Below, in pieces: positions 12,401-24,213 of a stretch of 64,000 nucleotides of DNA. The position numbers and the translations under genes are program-made. The DNA comes from Lophium mytilinum (Eukaryota > Ascomycota > Dothideomycetes > Mytilinidiales > Mytilinidiaceae), in contig MU004184.1 of assembly GCA_010093605.1 (NCBI GenBank), positions 1,631,897 to 1,695,896 on the forward strand. Direction: 5' to 3'. Below the pieces are notes generated by a model. The model had not been told where the DNA came from. It did not search any database and saw only the letters and a program-made list of their open reading frames with translations. Positions within the stretch are counted from its first letter, which is position 1; the number at the start of each line of letters is the position of its first letter.

Positions 12401-13574
12401 GATGGCTGTAAGGGCGGGTGCGGGTTAGGTCCCTCGAGCGGTCGCTACCAAGACATATCAAAATGGACCAATGTCATTGGGCGGAACAACAGCATCCCGG
12501 AAGACCTCCTGAATTATGGTAAGGAACCCACTCCGATTGAATATATAAATCTTGCTAATAAAATACTCTATACGTCTATCCATAACAACACCTAAAGCCC
12601 GCTGAGAAAATAAATGGGTGTTGTTTTGGAACCCATCTCCTCCTCAGGAACAACCGGCCCTTCTCCATCGTCGATGCGACGGCGTCACCGGCGCGGCGAA
12701 CCTTCTTCTAAACCGCTTCACTACGCCAGCACTTGCGGCCAAGGAGATCAACCTACATGCCTACTTGGAAGATAGTCCGACGTGTAATCAGGGGGACTGA
12801 CTATCAAGGAACCATCACTGATACAGCCCCCTATCGGCTTATCCATTGAAAAAGGCTAATGTGAAAGTCTAACTATTGTTTCTGGACACGCATTTCTGAA
12901 GCGAGCGTCTTCCATGTTATGCCGAAAGAAAGAGCAGAACTGACAGACTCTGATAGGGATATGAGAACGATCACAAGGACATCCAGCTCCTGCGACTGAG
13001 GAACTTCACCATCGGGACGAAGCTGGCAGACGATGAGGTCGTCGGACCTAAGGGTCTGGACCGGATAGTCGAGCTGCTCTCGCGCCTGGCGCCCTTTGTA
13101 AGTGCCCTTTCCATCCTTGCGTCGCGCCCGTCTTGCCGTCCTCAGCACCAAGGACGGGGGCGACGGATCAGACCATATTCTGCAGCGGATCAGAGCGGGC
13201 GAGCTGAAGGGGGGGCAGCGGGCGGCCTCGATGCAGCAGTCTTGCGGTTTTCAACTCTGGTACCCTAGCTGGTAGCCTTCGCTGGCGCTGGTGCGTTGGC
13301 ACTGCAGGCGGAGAGGCCACCTGAGTCCATCCGCAGGCCGGGCCACGCCGCTGCTCGCTCGAGTGCTGAGTCGCTTGCGCCTGCGAGTCGCCTCCAAGGC
13401 CGGTGAGCTGGCCCATTTCCCCACCCAGCGCTAATGTGGGCACTGCCGCAGATCACATACCTCAACAGCGTCGTGATGCCCGACGCAGCCGCGGATTCGA
13501 GCAGCGACGAGGACTCCTCAGAGGCGGAGGGCGAGGACGAGGGCGAGGACGAGGGCGGCGAGGAGGGGGAGTAA
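9426..13574 (+). CDS. DUF2461-domain protein with strongly expanded introns
   Basis: I assembled eight exons: 9426-9969, 10075-10190, 10249-10302, 10547-10566, 10617-10687, 11917-12125, 12957-13097 and 13452-13574. They give 425 residues with consistent phases throughout. The N-terminal ~150 residues are basic then acidic low-complexity sequence (MPRRSAKQVK onward), suggesting a nuclear protein. The DUF2461 (TIGR02453) domain follows, with IFRIYRDIRFS, PYKTHFSAAWSRTGRKGPYAAYYVQI, GGLWCPAAEPL, RDIDRKPHNIKRVL and LLRLRNFTIGTKL. The tail is Asp/Glu-rich. The family's biochemical role is not known to me. Odd points are a 20 nt micro-exon (exon 4) and introns of 244, 1229, 831 and 354 nt in a genome where introns are otherwise about 50-120 nt. 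All junctions fit GT-AG. Conserved protein motifs continue across each large gap, so this is one gene and not two. Confidence 0.85.
10688..11916 (+). other. Oversized intron 5 (1229 nt) of the DUF2461 gene
   Basis: It starts GTGAGT and ends TTTGAAG, and splits a glycine codon between NFVG and GGLW. The interior is moderately GC-rich with no recognisable transposase or reverse transcriptase. Two TATATA-containing segments near 11318-11336 and 11690-11704 look like a diverged inverted pair, each next to a GGAGGA/TCCTCC block. That may mark the arms of an inserted element, but the match is imperfect. Confidence 0.6.
12126..12956 (+). other. Oversized intron 6 (831 nt) of the DUF2461 gene
   Basis: It starts GTCAGT and ends CTGATAG in phase 0 between TKPK and GYEND. 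No coding or transposon signature was found inside. Its origin is unknown. Confidence 0.6.
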
Positions 13575-16500
13575 CGCGGATTTGCGACGAGGGGGGTAGT
13601 CGGGCAGGATAAGCCTGTGTGCGGCGAGACAGGCAGCAGAATACCACAAACGGCATGCAAAGCCCTTGCAAATACGACGGCGACGGGCTGCGATTGGCAC
13701 AGCGTGCGTGTGGTGCTGGGTGACGCAGCGAATGAACGTGGGCGTAGAGCCGCCCCGGCAGAGGCGCATCTGCTCTCCACTTACGTGCAGTAGCGTCGTC
13801 TGCCCTCCCGCCCGCACATGAGCTGAAGGTCACGTTACCTGCTAAGCTGGCCGCCCGACAGGGAGGTCCTTGGGCACCGAGCCGAGTTCTGCCGCGATCG
13901 AGCTACGGCCCGCTCCATGTGCTTTTCTGCGCCCGCGTGCCCAGGTGTGGAGAGAGACAGTGCGCCGAGGAACAGCCGGTCCGCTGCGCGCTGTGACAGC
14001 ACTCCCCTTCACAGCCAACACCAGCCCAGCCATTGTCACCAGTCGCATCCTGCTCATGCATAGGCATCCATCCATCGCACTGCCGCCTCGCCGCTCGCCC
14101 GAACTTGCTTTTCGCTCGCAGCAGGCCGTCAGCAGCTAGGGCTGCCATGCTACGCCCCGCCGCGCGCATCCTGGTCGTGCTGCCGGGAACGGTTTGCGAA
14201 TTGTTTCTGAGGGACGGCCCGCATTCTGTGCAAATTGGACTAGGGTGTCAGGGCTGTGCCACTGCTTCCAATCTAACCCTCCACCTCGTCCGCACACGGC
14301 CGCATCTGGCAGACTGGCACCCACCCGTCGGCATCCTTCGCCGCCGTTGAAGATTATACCGCTGCATGTGCGCCTGCGGCGTCGCGAGTGTGGGGTCGAG
14401 CGGTGTGGGTGGTCCTATTTCCTGTCAGAAGCCGGCTCGACGGGGTACGTCTTGTCCGAAGCGCTGCTCGTCTGCGTCCTCTTGGCAAATGGGCGGCCGA
14501 ATTGGCGCTGGAGACGGGCGAGTGCTCAACTGTACGGAAACTGTTGCATCTTGGTGTTGTCGCTGGGCGTGGAGAGGCTCGCACGTCAGTCCTGCGGTAG
14601 CGATGGATCGGCGCCGTGAGCTCACCAAGCATCGTCGCCGTATCACGGCCCTGGATACCGCATCGACCCTCGATACCGGTCAGCTGCTGGAGGAGAAGGT
14701 GGCTCCCCGGCCCCGACGGTGAATTTTCCAGATCGTCCCGCACCACATGCGTCCCCTGCTGCTTCGCTGGCCTGGTCGAGCATGATGCAAACGGATGCGA
14801 GGGAGAGGGCGCGGACCGATGAACTGCGTATAGCCGCAGCCGATACACTGGGATCCTGTGCGTCCGTCAATACTGGGCAACGTCAGCAGGCTCTTTCCGT
14901 CGTCTACATCTTGCAGACGACGCCCTGCACCTCCATCACGATTCCTTGTGTGACGGGCAAACGCGGCCAGGATAGCGAAGCACAGTTCTGCACCTCGCTC
15001 CAGACCGCGTCACAAGACCTGCCAGACTCCCTCTTCTCTGACATCGGTGAGGAGGAGTGCGGCGCAGCGGGCCAGGATTGATAACGTCGTTGGCGGGGCT
15101 ATCACATTTCCGTCTCGTATGGTGTTGGTGGCAGAGCACGCTGCAGAACACCTTCAACACATGCTCTATTGGGGTCACCGTCCCGACCCGCGCGGGGCCA
15201 AAAGCAGCTGACGCGATGATGGCAGGCAGATGCGACTCGGGATGCCGCCGACATCGCGCTGCGGGCTTGGTCTGGTTGTGGGAAGTGAGGAGTAGCGTCT
15301 GGAGTGGCAGAGCGCCTCAGGAGCACTGCAATCTGCATGCAACTCGCAAGATCGCTTGTCCCCGTCGATATGCGGCCTAAAGGCCCGTTATAGGCGCAGC
15401 GTGACGGCCGTGCGACGAAGCGCGACGGTTGCACAAGCAGTCTGATATTATTCCCTAGACGCGCTTTTCCCGCCAGCCCACGCCATCCCACCATCGCCAG
15501 TTTCGCCCCGGCCCGTGATGTTTCAGCGATAGTTCCCGGCGGGCGCCCTGCACTCTCCCGCTGTCCGGAGTATCAGGGACAGGAACTGTGCAACTGCCCG
15601 TTCCCCTGTTGCTGTGGGCAGCCTTGGGCGCAAGCAAACGCTGCAACGCAGGCTGACGACGCCGAAACCGTCGACTGCGAGCCCGTGGCCACGGCCGTCC
15701 AGTGCCAACACACGCTGCCCAGGCTCTCTGGCCACACACCGGTCGGTTCGTGAGTCCTGTTCCAAATGCCTCGGCGGGCGTGCATGGCGCTATGATAGGC
15801 GGCCGCTGCATCATACGAGTTCTGGTAAGCACGGGAGGAGCCCGATAGTGCTGGAATGAATCTGACGGGTACGGGCCTGTTGATCCTATGACCGCGAAAG
15901 ATTTGCTGCGTTGCGGCGGCGGCGCTGGATTGGATTGCAAGCCCTGCGATCGATGGAGACGCTCAACTAGAGGCGTTCCCTCCAACACCACTCCTGCGAC
16001 GACATCTGCTTGCCACCAGCAGCGCCATCGCCAAACGGTTCGCGCGGCGGCTTGGTTCGCCCCCCGGTAGGTTTCGCCATCATTGCCAGCTGCGGGAAGG
16101 CCGGCACTATTATAGAGCATTTCTCGGTTCCCTGGGCCTGTCAGCGAATGGCCAGCGCGGGGACTGGGTTTCCGGGATGCTGAATCGAAGCACCCGGGGC
16201 AGACGAGCGCATGTAACAGCGGGCAGCAGCACGGTGAGTTGCCCACTGTGATTCGAGCCCACACCGGCAGTGACGACATGGCTCGCGGACGACGACGGCA
16301 GGGCGAGCAGCGCACATACGGCCCGCCGGTCGGCTCTATTTTGACTTAATATCTCCAGAGTTGCGCGGCAGCCTCAGCTCGCTTTGCTGACGTGCGCTGA
16401 CTGGCCAGGCGCAGCACCACCAACAGCCTTTTACCGTCGCGCATTCTGTGATTGGAGGATGTCAGGAGGCCGCATTTCAGGCCGATCCACCCCCCGACAG

Positions 16501-18672
16501 CCCTACTGCCCTTTGTCCCTCGGCGTGCAGCCAAACGAGCGCCCGGCCTGTGACTGGGGAGCACCCGCTGACCAGGGTTGCGGCTGGCGCGCCGGCCCCT
16601 CGCTGTGACGGGTTCGCAGGGCCGTGGGTCGGCCAGCAGCGTCAGGGCCTTCAGGGAGGGAGGCCCAGAGGGTGGAGCTGAGAATGAGGGCCTCGTCGTG
16701 GCAGGTGACGTTGGCACGGCTGCGACGGGTCTTGGACGGGTCTTGGAAGAGAGGCGCGCCATGGTTCGCAGCGGGCGGGAGTCCTTGTGGTCGGGAGTGG
16801 TTCGCCCCCAGCGGCGTGGTGGGTGGTAAAGGGTGAGAGGGTGGAGCTGGAGTGGTGGAACTAAGATAGGGTTTTGCCGCGCCCGATACGCACCCTGTAG
16901 CGCGGCCGCAGGGACTCCAGGGAGGGCGGCCGTTAGACGGACGGAGAAGGCCTGTTATGTATAGTCTGCGGAGCGTGGCGGCCAGGAAAGCGGACAGCCA
17001 GAGCAGAAGGGCATGGATGGAGACGGGCAAGTGGGCGGGAAGTGGACAAGCAAAAGCGGATCGAGCAAGCAGAAGCGGAACAAGCGGCGAGCGAGCGCGT
17101 CAGGGTGCGTCAGCGCTCGAATATGACTGCGGCACAGTAGCTGGGGCATGCGGCGTTGAGGGGATGAAGGGGATGAAGCGTCGAGAGCGTTGCAAGGCCG
17201 TTGAGCGCTGGATGTGACGATGCGTGGAGTCTCAAGTCTCAAGTCTCGGCATCTGCGTCGTCTGAGAAGGGAAGTGACGGCGCTGGGGGTGACAGCCTCG
17301 GATGTGCCGTACTCAAAGTGACAAAGTGAGGTAAGCTGCAAGTGGGCAGGTGATGTGAATTCTATTCTCTCAGGGCGCGGTGTCAACCAGGGACATGCTG
17401 CTTTGTATCATCGTCAGGGTGACTGCCTCGTGTGCGTCGTGTGCTGCGGGCCTCGTGGCCTCGTGGCCTCGTCGACTCCACCGCGGTGCCCAGGTGGTGT
17501 TTTTGCGACTCCAATTTAATCGCGGAGCCAGGGCAGCCACGAGGCGCTCTGCAGCGTGCAAGAGTGCGGCGGGCAGGTCCGCTACGGGCCTCAGCTAGCC
17601 TGTAAAGTTAGCTGCAGCTCCAGTTTCTCCCTGCGGAGATCCCCAGGCCCGCATCCACCAATCGTCCAGCCGAACGCCACGGGCCGACCAGCAGCACGGC
17701 TAGGGACAGGCTAGGGACAACCTGGGTTTCTCGTACCCTTGTTCAGCGTCCTACATAGCAGCATCGCCCCAAGCCGTCGTCTGTCAGAAGCTGGCACTGC
17801 TAAGCTAGCTACATCGATAGCACGCCTGGCACACTGGGATCCCGTACACTATGGCAGGTCACGCAGCTGCTTTGGGCTGGTCACGCCGGCCGGCCCGTCT
17901 GCTGCCACCCGAGCCCGCTCTCGCCGCAGTGCAGCAGCGTCTTGGTCCACGGTCCTTAGTCCTGGCGTGCGCGGTATTATTTTGCGAGGCCACAGGCCCA
18001 ATGCACAGCTGGCACACCGTACCGTCGCTCGGCGTGGGGCACTGCAGCCAGCCGACCGACACGCCTGAAGCCTGAGCCTGAGCCTGCACGCAACTTGCCG
18101 AGCAGCAGTAGGCCTGGCAGACCTGGGACCTTGCCCTTGGCTGCCCGCCCGCGATGGATGCCAGGCCCGAAGCCGTGCCCGCTTGGGCCGCGACAGGGAG
18201 GCAAAGGGCAGCCGACGGTGACGGCAGGGAGGTGGCCGGTGCTGGGTAGTGTGGGTGATGGGTGATATTAACAACGGCACGCCTTCCTCGGGCTGTTCTA
18301 GTGGCCCTCTGCCGTCTTCCCAAAAACTCGCCCTCACCCTCTCTCGGGTCTTCGCCTCCAGAGTGTCGGATCGGAACTCTCCCCACTGCGCCCACGACCT
18401 CCAGAGCGACGAGACCCTCGACACGCCCGTCACCAAGCCCGCCCGCCGCCTCGGGCGCATCGATACATCTCCTCTCCACCCCTCCAACGATCGCCTGAAC
18501 CCTCACCGAACCTGCATCCTGCCCGCCTGCTGCTTGGCGCAGCACTGCCTCTCTGACCTGCAGCCCTCCCGCCTCCTGCGGGCCGCCCTCTTCTGTGCTA
18601 CACCAAGCCCGCCGCGAATCACCTCCCTCCCTCCCCGACCACACGCTCTGACACCGCCCGCGCGCCCTGGGC
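13575..18672. other. GC-rich gene-poor region upstream of Zn2Cys6 regulator
   Basis: About 5 kb of GC-rich DNA has many 60-290 codon open frames on both strands at once. That is expected from the low stop-codon frequency at this base composition. None shows a domain, and none is clearly favoured by splice continuation. The last kilobase on the plus strand turns pyrimidine-rich, which fits a long 5' leader of the regulator at 18751. Confidence 0.5.
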
Positions 18673-18699
18673 ATGGTCGACGTTGCACCCGAACTTTAA
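18673..18699 (+). promoter_or_regulatory. Upstream ORF before the Zn2Cys6 regulator
   Basis: An eight-codon open frame, MVDVAPEL then stop, lies 51 nt before the main ATG at 18751. If it is in the transcript it could lower translation of the regulator. Conservation is unknown. Confidence 0.35.
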
Positions 18700-18750
18700 G
18701 GCGGATACAGACACGGCGCCGGCTGCTCCCAGGCAGGACTCTCACTACAA

Positions 18751-20154
18751 ATGTACCCCAACCACCCCGGCGGCCACGGTCACAACGGACAGAACGGCCA
18801 CAACGGGCAGAACGGTCTCAACAACGGCCACGGCGGACAGCACCCTCACTGGAATCCGAACCAGCCGCCGCACTCGCAAGCCACCAACGGCGACTACCCT
18901 CCCCCGACTCACGTATGTTGCGCTGCCCTGCGCCCTCGCCGTCTTCATTCACTGCCCTCACTGCTCCCTCACTGACCCACGCAGCAGCACCCAGCACATC
19001 TCGGGCAGCACCAGCATCATCCAGGCCATCCGCCGCCGCAACCCACCGAGCCTCGCCCCGACGCTGGTCTGCAACATCACCAGATGCCTGGATATCGACT
19101 GCCTCCGCCAGGCGACTGGGCTCGTGGAGGTCAACCGCCGCTTGATCCGTATCGCGGCGGCCCTCCGCCTCCCTATGGCGGCCCTCAGCAGCCTGCCCCG
19201 CGCCAGCGCACTGCCATTGCCTGCCGCTATTGCAGGAGACGCAAGGTAAGCTAAGTCGTTGCTCTGGCTGCGTCCCGTCACTCACGCTGCCCCCAGATCC
19301 GCTGCTCCGGCTTCGAGGCATCGGAAGACGGGCGGTGCACCAACTGCTTGAGGTTCGCCCAAGACTGCATCTTCACGCCCGTCTCAGCTCAGACGCAAGC
19401 CTTTGTGCCCGCTCACACGCGGCCTTGGCAGGGCGTTGGGCAAGCTCCGCAACTGTACGGAGCGTATGGACAGCCTCTGCCGCCGCAGACGCACATGCAG
19501 GAGGCCTACGCTCCGCCGCGCGCGCAAGGCTATCCGCTGCCTAGCCCGACAGGTCCGTATTCCGCTCCTGGTCCGTATGCATCTCCTTTGAGCTCTGTCT
19601 ACGATGATCGGGGCGCTCGTGATGCCTACAACAGCAGGAAGCGGCCCCTGGCTGAGCCTCACACCCCGACTCTCCCCCGGCCAAATCCTGCTTCGGTATC
19701 ATCACAGCTTCCCCTTCATCGAGGGCCAGGCTCCGAGTATACGTATCCTGACCCAACCGCTCTAACACCGGCCGCTGTGTCTCCAGCTTCCTCTTCGGCT
19801 TCATATCACTCTGCGCCTCAGCAGCCGCAGCCGAATCCGTACTACACCACCCAACCACCGCGCCGCTCTTCCCCTCAGAGTGCCTATTCGTACGATCCCA
19901 GTCGCACTTCGTCGTCTCCGCACACGCAAGCGGCTCCGAGCACGCCGGGAGGCACCCCTCAGCAGGCTTTCGCCCCAGAAAACGCCCTGCGCCCGCTTCC
20001 ACCGCGCTCTGACGGCAGAACTCCACCGCCGCCAACGTCGTCGTCCTCTACGAGGCCAGGGATGCGCATTAGCGACATCGTCGGCGACTCGGGCCAAGGA
20101 CGAAGCTCCACTGACAGCGATATGCTGAATCAACTCAATAGGCGACCAATGTAA
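18751..20154 (+). CDS. Zn(II)2Cys6 transcription factor, Pro/Gln-rich
   Basis: Three exons, 18751-18912, 18985-19245 and 19297-20154, give 426 residues, and all junctions are phase 0. The N-terminus is Gly/Asn/His-rich (MYPNHPGGHGHNGQ), then Pro/Gln-rich. The binuclear zinc cluster straddles intron 2: IACRYCRRRK ends exon 2 and IRCSGFE opens exon 3. The cysteines are near residues 134, 137, 144, 155, 158 and 165. Splitting the cluster just after RRRK is a common intron position in fungal C6 factors. The rest is Ser/Pro-rich and disordered, with no clear fungal-TF middle homology domain. That suggests a short developmental or stress regulator and not a pathway activator. A nuclear location is expected. 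The target is unknown. Confidence 0.87.
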
Positions 20155-23040
20155 TTACCGTAATTCTAAGACGTGATTTGGTGTTCAAGATGGGTTCGCA
20201 GGTCGGAACATGGCCTGGAGCTGGATCTCTAGAAAAAAGGCCAGAAAAATCACTCGATGTGGACAAGATTTTGAGTCTACCATTTGCCCAACCCAAAAGT
20301 TACGTCTAAAACGGAGCGAAATATGGAGCGGTCTGATCTTCGAATTCTTTGCTTTCCGGAATGCTTTTATTTGCCTTACCTCGATATACCCGTCAAGGAG
20401 TGGGTCTCGTGAGTACTGGCCGGTGCTTGTGGGTGGGAGGTACAATTGCAGCGATTTTTATGCATGCTTTCATTGCGTCTTCTTCCGTTCTCCTCAAATT
20501 CCACACAAATATCTCTCCGTCTCTCTCTAGGTCTCTTTGATCGGTGAATCTTCACGCTCGTATGGTGCGGCTAGCTCTCCGGTGGCATTTTCGGAGTGAA
20601 CTTTGGCATTTGCGCCTTCCGATGTCTCTGCGTGTTTCAAATAACGAGTGCCCATCATATTTCCATGCTTCCCGCCGCTCCGAAACTCTTCGTGGGCAGG
20701 CTTTCAATTATGGTATGCCAAACATACTTAATCTGACTACCCTACTCGTAGTCTCTATGTCTCCCCTGGTTCTCTTTCCTTGGCCAACCGCGGAAACTCA
20801 GGCGGACTAGCCTATGGCACAGTCTGAGCTGCGGTAATCATATTTCATTAGCTCCACGTGTCCGGCTCGCAAAGTTCCGTAATTCCTTCACATGATATTT
20901 GCGCGAAAAAATGGGGGCCGTCTGCGGGACCAGTGGCAAAAACCAGCCGTGAGGCCGCGAAGCACCAAAGTCCTAGCGGCCACGCAGAAGCACATACCGC
21001 TTTTGTCTCCCGCATGCATGAACGCATCGCCAATGGCGGTGTAGTCTTGCGGGCCGGCGCGCGACTTTGTTCTTCGAGCCGCCGATTTATTTCCATTACT
21101 TGTCATGCGGTCTCGGTTGTGGCTTACGTGGTTCATGTTGGTGGTGCAGCGTTGTCCTGTTAGATTGGTCGGTGGAGCAAAATGGCGGTGGACGTCCTTT
21201 CTGCATGTTCAACTTTTCTTTCCAAATAGCGAGCAGCAAGCAAGCGAGCGGATCGGTGAACGTCTAGGGGTCGCGTAGGCGGGTGGATTGCGTTGTGCTG
21301 CATTGAAGCTTTCGCTTTGATGTCTACGGTGATGGCGGTCGGCTGGTGGTGTTTTGTCATGCGACTTACCAGGCCGGAATATTTGTCTTGCGTTTTCTGC
21401 GGTTTTGCGTCGTCCAATTCTTCTCTTTTTGTTGGTTCTCGATTCTACGTTATCGAAACCTAGTGGGGTGGCGCGCTTGCTTTCGGTGCCATATGGGGTG
21501 GTTGGTTTGGTTGGGTGGGTGGCAACTCTGTTTTTTCTGCTATGCTTTGCTACGGTTGCTTTTCGGGAGGCTGTCTGAAATGTTTTTGCGTTGTTTGCTC
21601 TACTACTATTACCTATGTTGGCTGCTTTTTTTAATACGTTGCGAAAATTAGCGTAATATACGCGAGTATCTTGGTATCTTACTCACAACACCTCCCTGTC
21701 CCATCTGCACATGTCTAATTTCATCCTCCATATGTGGAGTTCGACGCAGCCGCTTGTACTATCATTATCCAGCAAGGTGCTCACGCAGTACCTCACAGTG
21801 GCGTCCATTTCCACGTAGTCACCGGACTCGAGACTGAGGGGTCGGCGGGCGCCTCTGATCGGTGAGGATGTGGTGGTGACGGCGTGTGTTCGCTGCTGCG
21901 CAACATTAGACCCTCGTCGACCAGCTCGATAGAGCGCGACTTGCTTTCGAGGGCTACAGGGCTGACGGGAACACAGGGCTCATGCACCCCGGATTGCCCT
22001 TCTCAGCTACATGCAGACGATAGAGGGAGCCACTTAAGCAAATCGAGTCGGAGTATTATTTTCCGGGTTTGGGATATTAAGCTGGTCGCACCACTCTCCA
22101 AGTCACGAATATCAAATACAACCCTGGAACATACACACCCTGGAAGCAAGCTTCGCTGTCCTTATTCCTAAACCGGCATTTACTCCCTCTAATCCAATCT
22201 AGTGCAATCCAATATCAACCCCACCCAACATCCAACACCCCCCATCAACCCCTCTCAGCCACCGGAGCAAACCCGCTGACCACCACCTCCAATCCGTAAA
22301 CCGGTATCCTCTTCCGAACCCCTGTGCTCCCGTGCTGACATGCATTGCATAATCCTCACGAAGCTGGCAGTGAGTGTCACGCCTATCTTACATACATACA
22401 TCCACCAGCGCGCGGGTTCTCCCGCTCCATACCACCCAATGCCGTCGGGGGAGAGGAGGGGGGGGAAATCGTATAAATAGACCCGGGGGAGGGGTATGCC
22501 AAGGGGTGGTTCGGGGGCGGGAAACACGATCCCTGCGTGTGGTAATCATCTCGCTGATACGTAGTGTGGTCCTGCGAGCACGCGTTCGCCGGCCCGCTTT
22601 CGATATAGCAACGGTGCGGATGCCGGGTGGAAGGCCAGCCTTACGGGTTGCCGGAAGAGAGAGGGTGGGGTGTGGATACGAGCGAGTGGGGGAAAGGGAG
22701 GGTAGGGGTGTTGAGGTGTTGGATTTAGAGTAGGGCTGACAGGGGGGTTGGGTTTGGTGAGGGCGTGCGTGTCACCCGGGGCTTGGTCACGCGAGAGGGA
22801 GTGCGATGGGATGTGGTTTTGGACGGACGGTGAGGGATGGATTGGGAGTATAAGGCGAGGAAGTGTATGGGCTGCGGTCCGTTGCGTTTTGCGCTGGTTG
22901 GACGGGGTTGGGGCAGGGCGGCCAATCATTGGGCTGGGATTGGAGTGGTCTACCGGATGCGGAAGGACGTGTGATTTGCTGGGGAAGGCACGTGATCATT
23001 GTGTGGGCGGTGAATTGATATTGGGGTAGAGTCTTGAGAA
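20155..23040. other. Intergenic, no supported gene
   Basis: This is the 3' flank of the Zn2Cys6 gene followed by a spacer. A T-rich plus-strand segment at 21350-21650 and a GC-rich segment at 22430-22930 give long spurious frames on one or both strands. No domain was seen. Confidence 0.5.
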
Positions 23041-23044
23041 CTTG

Positions 23045-23760
23045 ATAGATGTAGAGGAAAGTGACTACGCTTTGTGTATGTGATGGTCGCTCTGCGTCTG
23101 ATAGATTGAGTTCACGCGGTTGATTCTGTGGAATCTTGTAACTAAAGCAACTGAGTTTTCAGCTGAAGGGCTTAGAGGTGGAAAATCATCCTAATAACGT
23201 CGGCTTGATCTAGCGTACTCGGTTTTTGGTCAAGTAAATGGGATAGCCCAGAGTCACGTGGCGTGCACGCCGCGTCTCTCAAATTCGCTTTCGCGCGGTC
23301 GAATCTATCAATATTAGTAACCGAACCGAAAAATCTGACGGTGGGAGCGCTTCACGAGTCTTTTTCGAACCTGATGCCGCAAGTCTGATTTAGAGCTTCT
23401 GGTTGTGGGGTACCATAATTGTTTTCGCGCGGTTGATTCTGTGAGTATTTGCAACGAGAAAGAGATCCTGACCTCGGAAGCACCTCAGCCCCCTTTTCCA
23501 GAGTCTGTTGCCACAAGTTTTACTTAGGCTTTCTGATTACGAGGTTGAAAGATGTACGTGACGTTCACGCCGTGGCCACGCCGTGTCAGGTAAATCGAGT
23601 TCACTTCGGTTAGATCTGTAAGTATTTGCGACTAACTCACGCAATCCTTCCACGAAGCGCTTTCAACTTCCTTTAAACAGTCCTTTGCCGTCAACCAGAT
23701 TCCGGGCTTCCTTTGTTCTGATGAAACAAGTGACTACGCCAGGTGGAAAGTAAGTGTCGT
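23045..23760. repeat. Diverged ~170 bp tandem repeat, four copies
   Basis: The landmark TTCGCGCGGT-TGATTCTGT (or variants) recurs near 23111, 23290, 23424 and 23600, each followed by a TGAGTATTTGCAAC-like block. Each copy also carries a CCGCAAGT-TT-TTAG-CTTCTG-TT-like block and a GTGACGTTCACGCCG-like block. AGTGACTACGC occurs at both edges (near 23058 and 23731), consistent with end copies. Divergence between copies is high, so the array is old. Confidence 0.75.
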
Positions 23761-24213
23761 TTGCGCGAGAGGCTGAATCAAGCCCAAGGATAAGGTCAAA
23801 GTTGCCAAAGTATAACCGAGAGCCCGTCCGAGGTGCCCAATTCGCACTCGTATGAACTTACAAACGCCCTGAATTAGCGTCATCAGCTTTTGCCCTGCAC
23901 CTGGTACTCGATTTGAACACTCTTTTCGTATGCGGCCTCTGAGACGCGCTGAACTGGACCACGGATTTAGAGTTATCAATAGGATGTATGAACGGGAGCC
24001 AGTCTGTGCGGATTCGCCCTCTTTTGTATCTTGTTGCTAGACGTGCCAACTGATCCACGGTTTCGCAGTAGGGTACCAGAGCTCTAACATATGAGATAAT
24101 GCTACACTTAGAGCTCAAGGCTTTCGATTCACTGAGAATGCCTCAATCACGAGATGATGATGGGGAGGGTTTGATAGAGAAGACAGCGTTTGGTGCACCT
24201 ACTCAGTCTATCT
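23761..24213. other. Intergenic spacer
   Basis: No gene is seen. It includes the 3' flank of the minus-strand Rqt4-like gene. Confidence 0.45.

Noticed and set aside
15455-16315. 286-codon minus-strand open frame
   Set aside because: It lies in GC-rich DNA with open frames on both strands, has Arg/Pro/Ala-dominated composition and no domain. It is most likely a chance frame.
17859-18674. 271-codon minus-strand frame upstream of the Zn2Cys6 gene
   Set aside because: It is antisense to a pyrimidine-rich leader and is Arg/Gly/Ala-rich with no domain. It is a shadow of GC-rich DNA.
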